Shown: in pieces, positions 54,111 through 64,000 of the stretch | How the letters are laid out: each line of letters begins with the position of its first letter | Numbering within the stretch: the first letter of the stretch is position 1 | Source: Gigaspora margarita | Lineage: Eukaryota; Glomeromycota; Glomeromycetes; Diversisporales; Gigasporaceae | Assembly (NCBI GenBank): GCA_009809945.1 | Contig: WTPW01001007.1 | Span: 6,547 to 70,546 of the forward strand | Direction: 5' to 3' | DNA length: 64,000 nt | Made by a program: the position numbers and the translations under genes | Notes under the pieces: model-generated | The model's database searches: none | What the model was told of the DNA's origin: nothing | The model's input: only the letters and a program-made list of their open reading frames with translations

Positions 54111-54650
54111 ATTGTACTTCTTCATTTATGAATATTTGTTCAGTAAGAGGTACTATATAAGGTTGAGAACTGATAGAAGGTGCATTATCTGTAAATATTC
54201 AATAATGACTAAGTTAGTTCTACCTAGTTGGGTTATATCTTTTGCAAAGAGGTCTACAATTTCAAGAAGCAATTATTGAAACTGGACTAGTAAGAGGACC
54301 TACTTTTGGGCTTATTTTCTGAATTATATATATTTCTTGAATGTTTCTAATTTAAAAGTTTCTGGGTCTTCAAGTAGTTTTTAATTATGCTCAGAATAAC
54401 TCAAAAATTTTGAGTACTCTAGTTACTAGAATCAGATATTGGGACAGAAGACATATCACACAAGTTCCTTAACCAATAATAAAAAGTTTTAAAATAATTA
54501 ACTTGAGCCTGTAAAGCTTTAATAGTCTGCTTCTGGTATTTAAAAGTCTTAGCTTGTTTCTAAAAAAGCATAATAATCTAGGCTTGTTTAATCTGTTTCT
54601 AAAGTAGTTGGATCAGTTTAGCAATTTCTATAACTACAGTCAGGGGATAT

Positions 54651-55516
54651 ACCGAATTAGAAAATTGGGATCTAGAATGATCTATGCATCAATCCTCGAA
54701 TTTGATTGGCTCTTGCACACCTTTTTGCCACATTTTTTGGGAATTTTTTATTCTTCTAATTTATTATTGGAAATCCAAGAATAAACGCACTAGTAGACAA
54801 TATAAGACGTTTGGTTTAAATAATCTACAATAATCTACGCGAGTTAATGCTTGTTAAAAAAGTAAATGAGACCCAAAATCCAAGAATTTTTTACGCACAA
54901 GCTGAAAGGTAAAAAGGTAACCTTGTTCGCAAATTATATGCTTTTAAGCTTCTTTCCTTTGACGAAAAGGCTTTTTCAATAACTATAGAACGTTTAGCTT
55001 AATAATTTACTAAAAAATCTATTATAGCAAATTTTACTACTAAAGTAATTAGGACCTGTAAAATAAGCATGTCAAAGTAAAAATTTTCTTAATAGAATGT
55101 TTGGAATCAGATATTAACAAAGCAAAGCGATAAAAAAATAGATGATTCAAATTATATAAATAATATGCTTATACCTGGTAATAACAAGTTATTATTTTTT
55201 TTCTTATTATTATATATTAATGTTTATATCATATCTTTAAGACAGGAAAACAAGGAAAATGAATTATTGGAGTGTGCTTATCATGGTGACGATGATATTC
55301 TTTTCATTCGAACAGAAATTTAATAATTATAGAATATTTTAAGGAATTCTGTGCTATTTATCAAAGGCATTATATCCTTGTGTTGGATTTAGATCTCAAG
55401 GCGGGTCAATAAAAGTGAACTTTGGCAACGAAAATTTTAAATATTCTGGTAAATTTATTAACGAGTTGGATTTTGAGTGAAAAAAAAAATTTTATTACAA
55501 CAATAAACAAAATTAT
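54651..55516. other. Spacer, possible host gene 3' region
   Basis: Composition is more mixed than the flanks (about 54660-55000 and 55230-55450) and may contain eroded exons on the minus strand, but I could not assign a domain. Confidence 0.35.
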
Positions 55517-55765
55517 TTAATTTAAGATAATCTCAAAGACCTTCAGTGAAATATTAGGTTTATTAAAATATAATGCATCATATTGTGTGTTAAATTTATG
55601 ATTATATTGTGAAGGTACCGCAACTCTGAAATAAGATCTCATGTGTGCTTTAAAAACCTTAACATCATCATCTTGTCTAGCAGTGATAATAACGTTATAA
55701 TCATCTGCATCTATATATAACTGAGTAATATCATCCAATAGAGTAGCAGAAAGGTTCAATAGCAT
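55517..55765 (-). pseudogene. BTB/POZ-domain fragment, host-like gene
   Basis: 82 codons: LSATLLDDITQLYIDADDYNVIITA, then DVKVFKAHM, then ISLKVFEIILN. This matches the start of BTB domains found in large fungal BTB/Kelch/TLDc families (LSxDxxxLLxxxxxYDVxIxxG, VKxFxAHxxIL, FxxILxYIY). The segment between FKAHM and ISLKVFE is garbled and the expected YIYGG continuation is missing, so this is a decayed or partial gene. BTB proteins mediate protein-protein contacts, often for cullin ubiquitin ligases. Confidence 0.6.
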
Positions 55766-56059
55766 TGTTGTCTAAGAACTAAAGATAAAGTAAGGGTATG
55801 ATTAATTTACAATTTAAACCTAGCAAACATTCACTAGACTCATATTTAATCTATATGCTACCATACCTTTAAAAATAGCTGCTACTAGTTGTTGAGGGAA
55901 TGCAATATAAGGCAAACATCTTTTGAATTGTTCCCTAACTTTTTTTAAATACTCTAAACTACTAAATCCTTCTACCTAGAATATAGCTTTACATTTGCGT
56001 ATGATAGAAAGTTTTTTTAATTAATACAATTATCAATTAACATAAAAATTAAAGAATGT
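55766..56059. other. Interval between BTB and SPRY fragments
   Basis: About 55820-55990 on the minus strand looks like non-random coding-type sequence, but stops prevent a call. It could be the 3' part of the SPRY gene or the 5' part of the BTB gene. Confidence 0.3.
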
Positions 56060-56107
56060 ATTAATATTAACCACACCTCCATGGATCATTTTCTTCATGT
56101 TCCTGTT

Positions 56108-56176
56108 CTAAAGATATAACATACCAGTAGATATTAATTTATAGTAATAATAAAATAAAATAAAATTGGCTATTAC
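56108..56176 (-). other. Intron 2 of the SPRY fragment
   Basis: Minus-strand GTAATA donor and CTTTAG acceptor, 69 bp. The frame continues with EQEHEEND. Confidence 0.5.
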
Positions 56177-56259
56177 CAGGCATGAGCATATTATTTATAT
56201 AATCTGAATTGTTTATTTTTTTTATTGCTTTGCTTTTACAATATCCGATTCCAATCATT

Positions 56260-56342
56260 CTATTAAGAAAATAGAATTAAAAAAGTAAAAAAAATCAAAA
56301 CAAAGGGTGATGTTTATAAAAGAATTATTAATAGCATCATAC
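56260..56342 (-). other. Intron 1 of the SPRY fragment
   Basis: Minus-strand GTATGA donor and TTAATAG acceptor, 83 bp. It joins KNG to MIGIGYC in frame. Confidence 0.6.
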
Positions 56343-56480
56343 CCATTTTTTCCTTTGTTTATAATTTTAATTTCAAAGTAAAATATCCCATACTCCGAAG
56401 GGACTGGATAATTTGTAATGATTTGCTTGAATGATAGCAGCTTTATAGTCATCGGGAACTTTAATTAAAAGGTTTTTAAT

Positions 56481-56944
56481 AAATTATAAGGTTATAATAA
56501 TATTCTTTAAATGCTAATAATTACTGTATTAAAATGTTTCTGCAAGATTTCTCATTTTCATATTAGCTGTATAATTCACTTTAAATCTACTTGAATCTAT
56601 GTTAATAAATGCGATTTGTCCTATACAGTCAGCAAAACAATACAGCAATATCATTATATAAAGTTATTAATCTAAATCTCCCAATGCTGTAGGTAAAAGC
56701 ATTGTACGTACATATGTACATATGTACTGTACGCTGTATAATAAAATTCTTGGTCATTACATTTTGGCCTTGCAATTTTATTGACTAATCACATGGAGCT
56801 GATGATCACATGTAGAATGGTTAGAAGGAATCTAAATTGACTAATCGACATTTTGTTACTGTAAAAGGAATGATCTACATTATCCTAATTCAGTATATTC
56901 TCTGACTGAACTAGCAAAACAGTTTAACACCCTTATATGCCAAT
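56481..56944. other. Spacer with a GTACATATGTAC palindrome cluster
   Basis: At about 56705-56735 GTACGTACATATGTACATATGTAC repeats overlap as palindromes. The rest has no recognisable gene. Confidence 0.5.
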
Positions 56945-57393
56945 TAGGGATGTTATAGTCTAGCAAGGACCATGGCCTGAACTAGTCTTTAGAACTGGTC
57001 TAAGCAGTCCACAGTCCTTAAATTGGAACTAGTTCAGATTAGTTCATCTATAAAAAAAAAAATAATAAAAATAAAAATTTAAAAAAGAGGTTAAAAAAAA
57101 AGAGAAAGACAAATTAAAAAAATTGCCTTGGAAAAAAAAGAAAAAAAACTAGCATTGATTTTCAATTTACTTAATCAGCTCGTTATCATATTTTGATTAT
57201 AGAACATTCATCATATATGTTATGATAGTCAAAATTCTTCAATTCTATTGGCTGCAGGTAAACCAGTCCCTGAACAGAATAAACTAGGACTGGTCCATGG
57301 ACTGGTTTATGAAATTTGGTCTGGTTTGTGGTCTACTGCTCGGACCCAGTTTTTTGAACTAAGACCAGATCAGGATGAACTGTAACATTCTTA
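56945..57393. mobile_element. hAT-type MITE with GGACCAGTCC-like interior
   Basis: The ends TAGGGATGTTATAG and (complement) TAAGAATGTTACAG are inverted repeats of hAT type. The flanks ATGCCAAT and ATACCGAT (56937-56944, 57394-57401) are an 8-bp duplication with two mismatches. Subterminal regions contain repeated ACTGGTC/GACCAGT motifs. Non-coding. Confidence 0.7.
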
Positions 57394-58860
57394 ATACCGA
57401 TATCAAGTTTGTGAAATACAGTTTTACTAAATTTGTATAAACTACTTAGATTAGTTAATACTATCAACTATTTATAGCAAAAAAATCTCTAAAAAAAGAA
57501 ATTAACTGTCTCACAAATTTGAAAGTGTTGTATATAGTCTATTGCACTTGCACTTGCTTTTGCACTTGTTTTGCTCTTGCACTTGCTCTTGAAGAGTGCA
57601 GTGAAGGCAGTACAATAGAAAAATTACAATTGTACTTGCAACATAATTCATTATTTTTTGTTTACTTTTTTTTCAGATTTTTACTGCTAATAATCATTAA
57701 AATTAAAGAGATTTTACAATTTTTGTGCTTCACTAAGCAAACATTTACTGCCTAATTTTTATTTGCCTATCATAGGTTTGTAAAACATGCTTTTGCTAAA
57801 TTTGCAGATTGAGTGTAAACAGAAATAGGTCATATATTTATGTGGCTAAGCCATATCCTAATTGTATGTGAGGTATTTCTGTACAAATACATGCTTTTGA
57901 TTGAATATTTCTTTTTTTAAATGCATGATATATTATTTATTACTTTATTTATTAGTGGACTAATTTTTATAAACTGGTACCAGGAACATACTTACATACG
58001 TTGTATATATGGTTACTAAGCCATTTTTAGTGAATGCCCACAAAATCTTATAACTAATTAGGCAATGCATTAAATGCAGTAAAAACATTAGTTTCTGTAC
58101 TTAAATATCATATTTATCTATTGTATGAGAATTGTTTAACCAAACATTGCTTTAACAGGTTTTTGTCTTAATTAAAGTACATATCGATCATTATGAAAAA
58201 AATTTCTTTTTTTTATTATTGTCTTTTGAAAATGCACTAACTAAATATATCATAAACTGTATTACATATTAAAAAGGATCATTATACTTTGAATTTTACT
58301 TGGCATTTAGTCCAAGTTGTTATAGGTTTATAGCAAAATTATCTGCTAAGGGCTGTGTCATTAATCACCTGATTATTTTTTATCAGAGGCCTACTCTCCT
58401 CCCTCTTTTTTAATATAGATTTGGTTAGGTTCCTATATATAATTTCAACTTTTTTACCCCTCTCTAGAAAATCATCCAATTTTGTCACTCCTTTAAGCAT
58501 TTTTTACTTGATGAATGAATATAGTTCTTATTAAAATTTTTTATGATCTTGGGTCAAAATTGATCATTTCCAATCTAGCCAAGCATGATTCTGATGCACT
58601 CTGAAGTATTCCAACCTGGAATATTTGGAACCTCCATGTATAAGTTATTGATATTTATGAATTACAATTCAAAGATTTATATAATTTAAAACCTGATTAC
58701 TTATAAAATTTAATTGTATATCAGATATCTATAAGCTAGCTAGAGCAACTACTTTGTAGTTTACTATTAATTAGCGTTACAATCTCATTTGTTGCAGCAT
58801 ATAATTCATTTGTTATAGAATTAATTGGATGCTGTAGCAATTAGAGATAGGAATCAAACC
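57394..58860. other. Spacer with a short TTGCACT tandem repeat
   Basis: About 57540-57600 repeats TTGCACTTGC / TTGCTCTTGC, producing a Cys-rich spurious ORF. The motif GTTTTACTAAATTTG (57420) recurs as GCTTTTGCTAAATTTG (57791). I recognise no gene. Confidence 0.45.
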
Positions 58861-59000
58861 TAATATAATCGATCATAATCAATTATATAGTTTAATTGAT
58901 TATGTAAGTTTTTGATCGATTATAATCAATCATATAATTTGATTGTTTATAGCCTTTTAATTGATTATATATAATTGATTATATATACAATTAATAACAA
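58861..59000. repeat. ATAATCGATTATAATCAAT-type palindromic repeats
   Basis: Overlapping copies of TTGATTATATAATTGATTAT and GATCGATTATAATCAAT with ATCGAT and AATT centres. Confidence 0.75.
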
Positions 59001-59690
59001 AATTCGCTATTTTTATACAAACTTTGATGATGAATATCTCGATAACTAGTGATCCAATTTGGCTCAAATTTTTAATAGATAGTATTGATATCCAACTAAG
59101 ATATATAAAAATTTCAGATGATTTGGTTTGGTAATTCTCAAGTAATTACTTTGTATTCCATAGCAAATTTTTTTAAAAAAAATTTAATATCATATACAAG
59201 TGATTACTTGAGAATTTCTAGGCCAAATCGTCTAAAATTTTTATATATCATAGTTAGATATCGACACTATCTATAATAAAAATTTGAGCAGATTTGCTAT
59301 CGAGATATCTATCAGCAAATTTTGAGTAAAAATAGCAAAAATTTTATAATAGTCGATTATTAAAAAATTTGTTATTTTTACTCAAACTTTAATAATTGAT
59401 ATTTTGATAACTAGTAATTCAATTCTGCCCAAATGTTTATATTATAGATATTGATATTCTTATATGATATACAAAAATTTTAGACAATTTGGCCTAGTGA
59501 TTTTCAATTAATTGCTTGTATATGATAGTCAATTTTTTAAAAAAATTAACTATTGTATACAAATGATTATTTAAGAATTACCAAACTCAATTGGCTGAAA
59601 ATTTTATATATTATAGTTGATTATTAATACTATCTGTAATAAAAATTTGAGCTGTTTTGGATTACTAGTTACCTCATAAACAATTAAGTT
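59001..59690. mobile_element. Two tandem foldback units of about 340 bp
   Basis: Unit 1 (about 59001-59345) and unit 2 (about 59365-59690) are each palindromes around a TTTTTTAAAAAA centre (59165 and 59537). Shared blocks are CGATAACTAGTGATCCAATT, CTCAAATTTTTAATAGATAG, GATATATAAAAATTTCAGA and TTCTCAAGTAATTACTTG. Non-coding. Confidence 0.75.
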
Positions 59691-60899
59691 TTAATTTCTG
59701 TTATTACTCGAACCTTGTGACTATTATTTTCCAATTATCATTAGTTCATTTTCCAGCCCACTTAACTTTTTACAGATCTCCCCATAATTTCAAGACATTT
59801 GCCTCTTTTCTAGATAAGCATTTATCTCTGTTTATTAGCAAATTCTATAACAATATCATCAACTATCATATTTTTACTTAATAAACACATTTAATTTATT
59901 ATATCATAAGATAAAATTAATCACTTTCTCTTTATCTGACTTTGATTCTGAAGCTCTCTGATATATTCTGACACTACATTTTGTATCCTGATCTTTACAG
60001 GCCTGTTTTCAAATTTAAGGTCTTATATACTGTATCTAAATCACTTTCACTCTAATTATTAGCAGTTTCTATATCAAAATTTTACTATATATTTTTTACT
60101 TATTGAATAAATATGATTTATTAATAAAATTTTTTATGATCTTTGAAGCAAAATTTATCAATTCTGATACACTCTCACATATACCGACCCAGAATTTTTA
60201 AACTCCTTGTATAATTTTGGAGACCCCTGTATAACTTATACTATTGAACTTTAAATTTTATATACTAGCAATACAATCATCACATTTTTTAATAGCTTTA
60301 AGAACCTGTTATACCTTTTACCCACATGAACATTACCCATATATCCCTAATTGAAATAGTTCTTCAACTCCAATAATAGACTCTGTAAAAAACTTAGAAC
60401 CTTAATAGTTAATAGCTACACCTCTTTCTACCTATTCTTCATGAAATACAAACATTGGTCATTAATTCTATAAAATTAATTTAGATAAAAATTAGTAACT
60501 ATTCTTACTTATTACACCTTAATTTACACTTTTTTACCACTAACTATTTTAAAACCAAAACTAAAATCTCTATTATTCAAAGCTATAAAAATACTTTCAT
60601 TGTTATTCTTCTTTTTATTCCATGCATAGAATTTAGTTCTTACCTATTTACATCTTAATTATTTGACTCCTTATTTATTTACCTTCTATCTAATTATATC
60701 ACAACTTACTATGTTGTATTTATCTCTACTATAACTTACTTCATAACTTATATAATATTATATTTTATTGTGTTAATTAAATACTTCATAAATATAAGCC
60801 TTAATACTTATTATTAAACATTTTACAAAACAACTATAAACTAAACTAACTATCATACTCTTCTAACTCTATTATTGCCTTGATTCCCTACTTATAGCA
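59691..60899. other. A+T-rich spacer
   Basis: No recognisable gene or boundary-defined repeat; the sequence lacks open frames of note. Confidence 0.5.
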
Positions 60900-61142
60900 T
60901 TAAAGCATCACTTTTACTTGTTTAATATGCACAATAATAGATAACTCCAATACTGAAAGAGTAGTAGATTCAATAGGTTCAAGTGCCTCAGATATTAAAG
61001 GAGTAGAGGAAGGAGAGATTTTTGTATCTATTTGAGGATTAGCTTCCTTATAGCATTTTTTGTAATAACTTTTAAATTGTTCTTGCTTAGTTTTTTTTTT
61101 TAACCATAATACATACTTTACAAAGTTCAGCAGTTTTTGCAA
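60900..61142 (-). other. Unassigned ORF, possibly retroelement-derived
   Basis: 80 codons, helical and basic N-terminal part (WLKKKTKQEQFKSYYKKCYKE) followed by a Ser/Pro/Thr-rich segment. No family recognised. It lies downstream (minus sense) of the Gag remnants and could be part of that element. Confidence 0.3.
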
Positions 61143-64000
61143 AATTTCTTTGCAAGTTTTTTATAGCTTTCCTTTTATTGAATTCAAAATAGCTTATATC
61201 AAAGAATTTAGCTAAGATTCACTATAAGGTTGCTTTCTTTGTTTTTGATAAATGTACTTGAAAAGCTCTCATGATAATATTAACTTCATTATAAGTATAG
61301 TTCTGGTTAGAATAGTCAGAAAGTTGGGGTTCAAGAGTATGAGCAAGGTCTTAATTGCTTTTTCCAATCTGATCTGGGCTAGGTAAAAGATTCAGCTTTG
61401 GTTAAGGTCATAGCTATGTTCAATTTCTAGTAGACTTGGTATAATAGTGTACTTGGGTCTATAAGTTGTAGTTCAGGTTATATTCAAAATTCTTTGTAGC
61501 TTTATAGATGTATAAGTGTTCAAGGCTGCAAAATTGAGTATCCTCTTGGATGGAATTGAGTTTAAGCATTTGAGATCTAATCTCTTGTTTCTTGCAAAGC
61601 AGACATTCTATTAGCATTCCTTAGCTTTTACTATTAGTAAAGAATTCAAGTTCTGATAATCATTATAGTCCAAAGCTTTGTAAAAGTCAATTTAGCATTA
61701 TTTGCAAACTATTGTCTGTTCTAAAGACCTAATAACTTTTGGCTTTAAGGGTAACTTGCATCTACAATAGTAGTTGATGCATAAAGATCCAAGTTCTTTT
61801 ACAATTGGTAAAAAATCATACTAATAATTGTGCTACTATTAATTATAGCATGATAAGGTTTTTTTTAGCACTTAATATTATACTTAACAGGAGTGGTATA
61901 AGTGGAATACTGTATTTAGGTTCCCTTGGATTCTTCAATTAAATAATTTGCTAGAGCAGTACAAATAGATTTATTAATTTCAAATTGTTCATAAGTGTAG
62001 TTATTAACAGTATCAATAGTATATATATTACGAGAATAAAAAGTAGAAGATTGATTGCAAGATTGAGATTGATTAGAGAATTAGTAACTTTGGTTATCTT
62101 GGTATCTATCATATGACTGATTTCAGCTTCAGAGTTGGTTAAGTCCAGAGCAGTTATTATAATTTCTGTCTCTGAACCTACTTTGATTTTTTGATCTGGA
62201 TTTGTCATAGAACTGGTTATTCTTGAAGGAGTAGTTGTTACTTCTACTACAGAGTTGGTATTCTTGATAATCTTTTGAGTTATTCTGAAATTGGGTATAG
62301 CAATTTCAAATAAAATATTTTTTTTGTTAATAGTAGTAACAGGTAGTATTACTAACTTTTTGCTGGGATCAGTCTTTATTTTGATTAGAATAATCGAAAA
62401 GAGTAGAGAATAGGCAGCTTATTTTTAGTAAGATTAATACTAAACTCTGCAATTTGCTTAGTAAGTTGTTCAATATCTTGGTTGGTATCATTCATATTAT
62501 AGCTATTAGTTATTATTTATCTAGTTTCTCATCTATGCACTCTAGCAATTGTATCATTCAAAGTTTCTAGTTCAGCAGCTTAAATATTCATAGCATATTC
62601 TGGATAAAGTTCTTGGACAAAGAACTAGATCATAACAGTGGCAGAGAAATTATTGTTTGAGTCTACTTATTCTTTTAAGTTGTTCAAAACACTAACATAG
62701 GTATCAACTGTGTCTGTATCTTGTTTAATTTCAAATAGCTGTTTTTGCCAAGTAGCTTTCTGCTTTGTGGTACTAAATTTTTTTTTAAATATGTAAAGAA
62801 ACTAACTATATTATCAGTTCTATAGTTCTAGTAATAAAAATGGGTAGGTAGGGTGTGGCAAGTTAGAGAAGTTGGTAAGTTGTCACCCCAAGCAGCAGGT
62901 CTAGAGTTCAAATCCCATTAGTAACACTTTGAAAAATAGGCCTGTGTTCTAGTATCTGTTTCTTGTCAATCAGTTGCTTGGTACACTATTTTGAATAGGA
63001 GCTTCAGTGCACAAAATCCAAAGAACCAGAAAAATAGAACCCTATTTGGCAAGTCCTGAGTAAGAAGGTAGCAAAGACCTTTGACAGTGCTACCAAAGCT
63101 GGAATATCAGAAACCAGAGCCAGAGAATCAGATGACAAGACTCTTGAGGAGAGGGTCCACCAACCTGGCCACCAGAGTTGTACCAGAGAAAAAGGACCTA
63201 CATTTTGGCAGTAGGTACCAAGAGAAGACAGCCATATTGACCTTTCCAAGCTAACTGGTTTGGAAGTTTGTAGATCTGGTATAAGGACCGGTAGGATGGT
63301 TGAAGTGGGTGCTAGGATCGGAGCAAACCTTGCAAGGGCAAAAATAGGTAATGGTAGCAGTTTAGGCTAATCCCTGAACTGCAAGTGGACCACCTCAGTA
63401 GATATAGATAATACTTGTGTGGGACAGGAACTGCTCTACCAAGTGTGCTGCAAGGATAAACTAGTCCTAAGAGGATTCTGTAAGCATCTGGGACTAATCT
63501 TGGTTGACTAATATAACAGAGGATTGTACTAGTGATACAAGTAGGATTGGTAGGTGAAGCAAGAACCAGAGGGTTTAAATAGGTAACCTCCTAGTTGGGT
63601 TGCAGATATGGCAACTATTGTATAACCTTCGGGCAACTACTTAAATTAGACAACCAAAAGTTGTATGTGTGGCTAGTTGTATCCTCATCAATGTAACAAA
63701 TGTCAGGTGCTCAAAGAGGTGCTCTTGATCTGTTTGCTTGAATAAAACCTTTCCCTATAGCGGTAACTTTGATATAAAAAAAAATATAAAATAAAAATGG
63801 GTAGGCTCTACCTCAAGTTAACAACTATTTCTGTGCATTATTTTTCATATAAGTACAAGCCAAATCTAATTGGCATTCAGAACTTCAATGGTTAGCTTTA
63901 GTAGCTCATTTAAATTTTTCAATCCAGGTTACAGAATCTTGGGTTCTATTACTATAATAAAAGTTAATTTTAGGCAAAGACTTTTTACTTCTCTTTTTAG
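61143..64000 (-). mobile_element. Third Ty3/Gypsy fragment: Gag region, runs off the window
   Basis: On the minus strand, 64000-63810 reads SLPKINFYYSNRTQDSVTWI then a KFK.ATKAN-like block, matching the Gypsy Gag N-terminal pattern (PxFxG...D...W). After the retroposon (62849-63789), 62848-62500 continues with ATWQKQLFEIKQDTDTVDTY and FVQELYPEYAMNI, the Gag capsid core. 62500-61143 holds the linker and post-Gag part in broken frames; no zinc knuckle is clear. It may be the 5' part of the same kind of element as 49476-54650, but I cannot join them. Confidence 0.65.
62849..63789 (+). mobile_element. 941-bp tRNA-headed retroposon with perfect 16-bp TSD
   Basis: AATAAAAATGGGTAGG is duplicated exactly (62833-62848, 63790-63805). 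The head contains an A-box-like TGGCAAGTTAGAGAAGTTGG and a B-box GAGTTCAAATC, with GTGT...ACAC closing ends, resembling a class II tRNA (Ser/Leu-like). The body has no credible ORF; a minus-strand frame at 63004-63249 has no recognised domain. The tail CTTGAATAAAACC... ends in GATATAAAAAAAAATATAA. Relatives lie at 8011-9345 and about 9545-9625, both minus. Mobilisation by a LINE is inferred. Confidence 0.88.

Larger units (their letters stand above)
49476..54650 (-). mobile_element. Second decayed Ty3/Gypsy region
   Basis: On the minus strand the order is RT (54110-53440), RNase H (about 53260-53040) and integrase (52420-52020), as in Ty3/Gypsy. The LTRs were not identified. Insertions inside are the hAT copy C (50296-51471) and two MULE-like MITEs (51683-51860, 52750-52923). 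49476-50287 and 51480-51673 probably hold 3' integrase/LTR-side remnants but show no clear motif. All frames are broken. Confidence 0.7.
56060..56480 (-). pseudogene. SPRY-domain gene fragment with two introns and a frameshift
   Basis: The minus strand first reads VPDDYKAAIIQANH (about 56470-56410), then in another frame PVPSEYGIFYFEIKIINKGKNG (about 56405-56343), then after an intron MIGIGYCKSKAIKK (56259-56177), then after a second intron EQEHEENDPWRCG (from 56107). This order (YKAAIIKANHPIPxxxGIYYFEVxI...GNNGxIGIGFC) is the SPRY pattern of large fungal SPRY families. The frame change near 56405 marks it as a pseudogene. SPRY domains bind protein partners. Confidence 0.65.

Noticed and set aside
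57519..57755. Small Cys-rich protein with a possible signal peptide (CTCTCFCTCFALALALEEC)
   Set aside because: The Cys/Leu/Ala part is encoded by a TTGCACT tandem repeat and the rest is A+T-rich; no independent support.

Overview
The window is very A+T-rich eukaryotic DNA with long homopolymer tracts, short spliceosomal-type introns (63-83 bp) and internal TTAGGG-like repeats. I see no intact host gene. Two host-like pseudogene fragments (a BTB domain and a SPRY domain), a decayed Polinton/Maverick and many DNA transposons suggest an early-diverging, repeat-rich fungus, most likely an arbuscular mycorrhizal (Glomeromycotina) genome. That assignment is inference. Scattered N bases show a draft assembly.

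Layout. 1-9.8 kb holds foldback and MITE-type elements: a G-rich minisatellite foldback, a 5-bp-TSD MITE with telomere-like DNA, and a GACCCGGGTC-rich hAT MITE with an exact 8-bp TSD inside an old retroposon. 9.8-12.5 kb is a nearly intact pogo-type DNA transposon with exact TA duplications; its transposase has two introns and one early TAG. 12.5-15.9 kb is microsatellite and A-rich DNA with two MITEs. 15.9-32.4 kb is one nested stack. A satellite array of about 118-bp units holds a 530-bp foldback, which holds a decayed Ty3/Gypsy element (minus strand, 16552-29109), which holds several MITEs, a four-unit foldback array and a hAT element, which itself holds a tRNA-headed retroposon. The same satellite also holds a tRNA-Asp-like retroposon split by a second hAT copy that carries two further insertions.

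34.78-48.33 kb is the centrepiece: a 13.55-kb element with about 0.7-kb terminal inverted repeats, a 5-bp target duplication, a retroviral-type integrase and a protein-primed family B DNA polymerase with the exonuclease/zinc module usual in Polintons/Mavericks. Where Polintons normally carry capsid, FtsK-type ATPase and adenain-type protease genes, I see a coiled-coil/Gag-like/basic/retropepsin-like gene block and a small HTH protein. All large genes are broken by single nonsense codons (TAG or TGA) or frameshifts.

48.3-64 kb holds a minisatellite split by a TA-flanked MITE, a second decayed Ty3/Gypsy region (49.5-54.6 kb) with a third hAT copy and two MULE-like MITEs, BTB and SPRY pseudogene fragments (55.5-56.5 kb), another hAT MITE, two long palindromic units (59.0-59.7 kb), and a third Gypsy fragment (Gag, minus strand) interrupted by a 941-bp tRNA-headed retroposon with a perfect 16-bp target duplication.

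The genes do not form a host pathway. The window is a graveyard in which element boundaries can be read from target duplications and, in one case, from a filled versus empty paralogous site. All element assignments come from reading motifs and repeats by eye; no alignment or database search was run.
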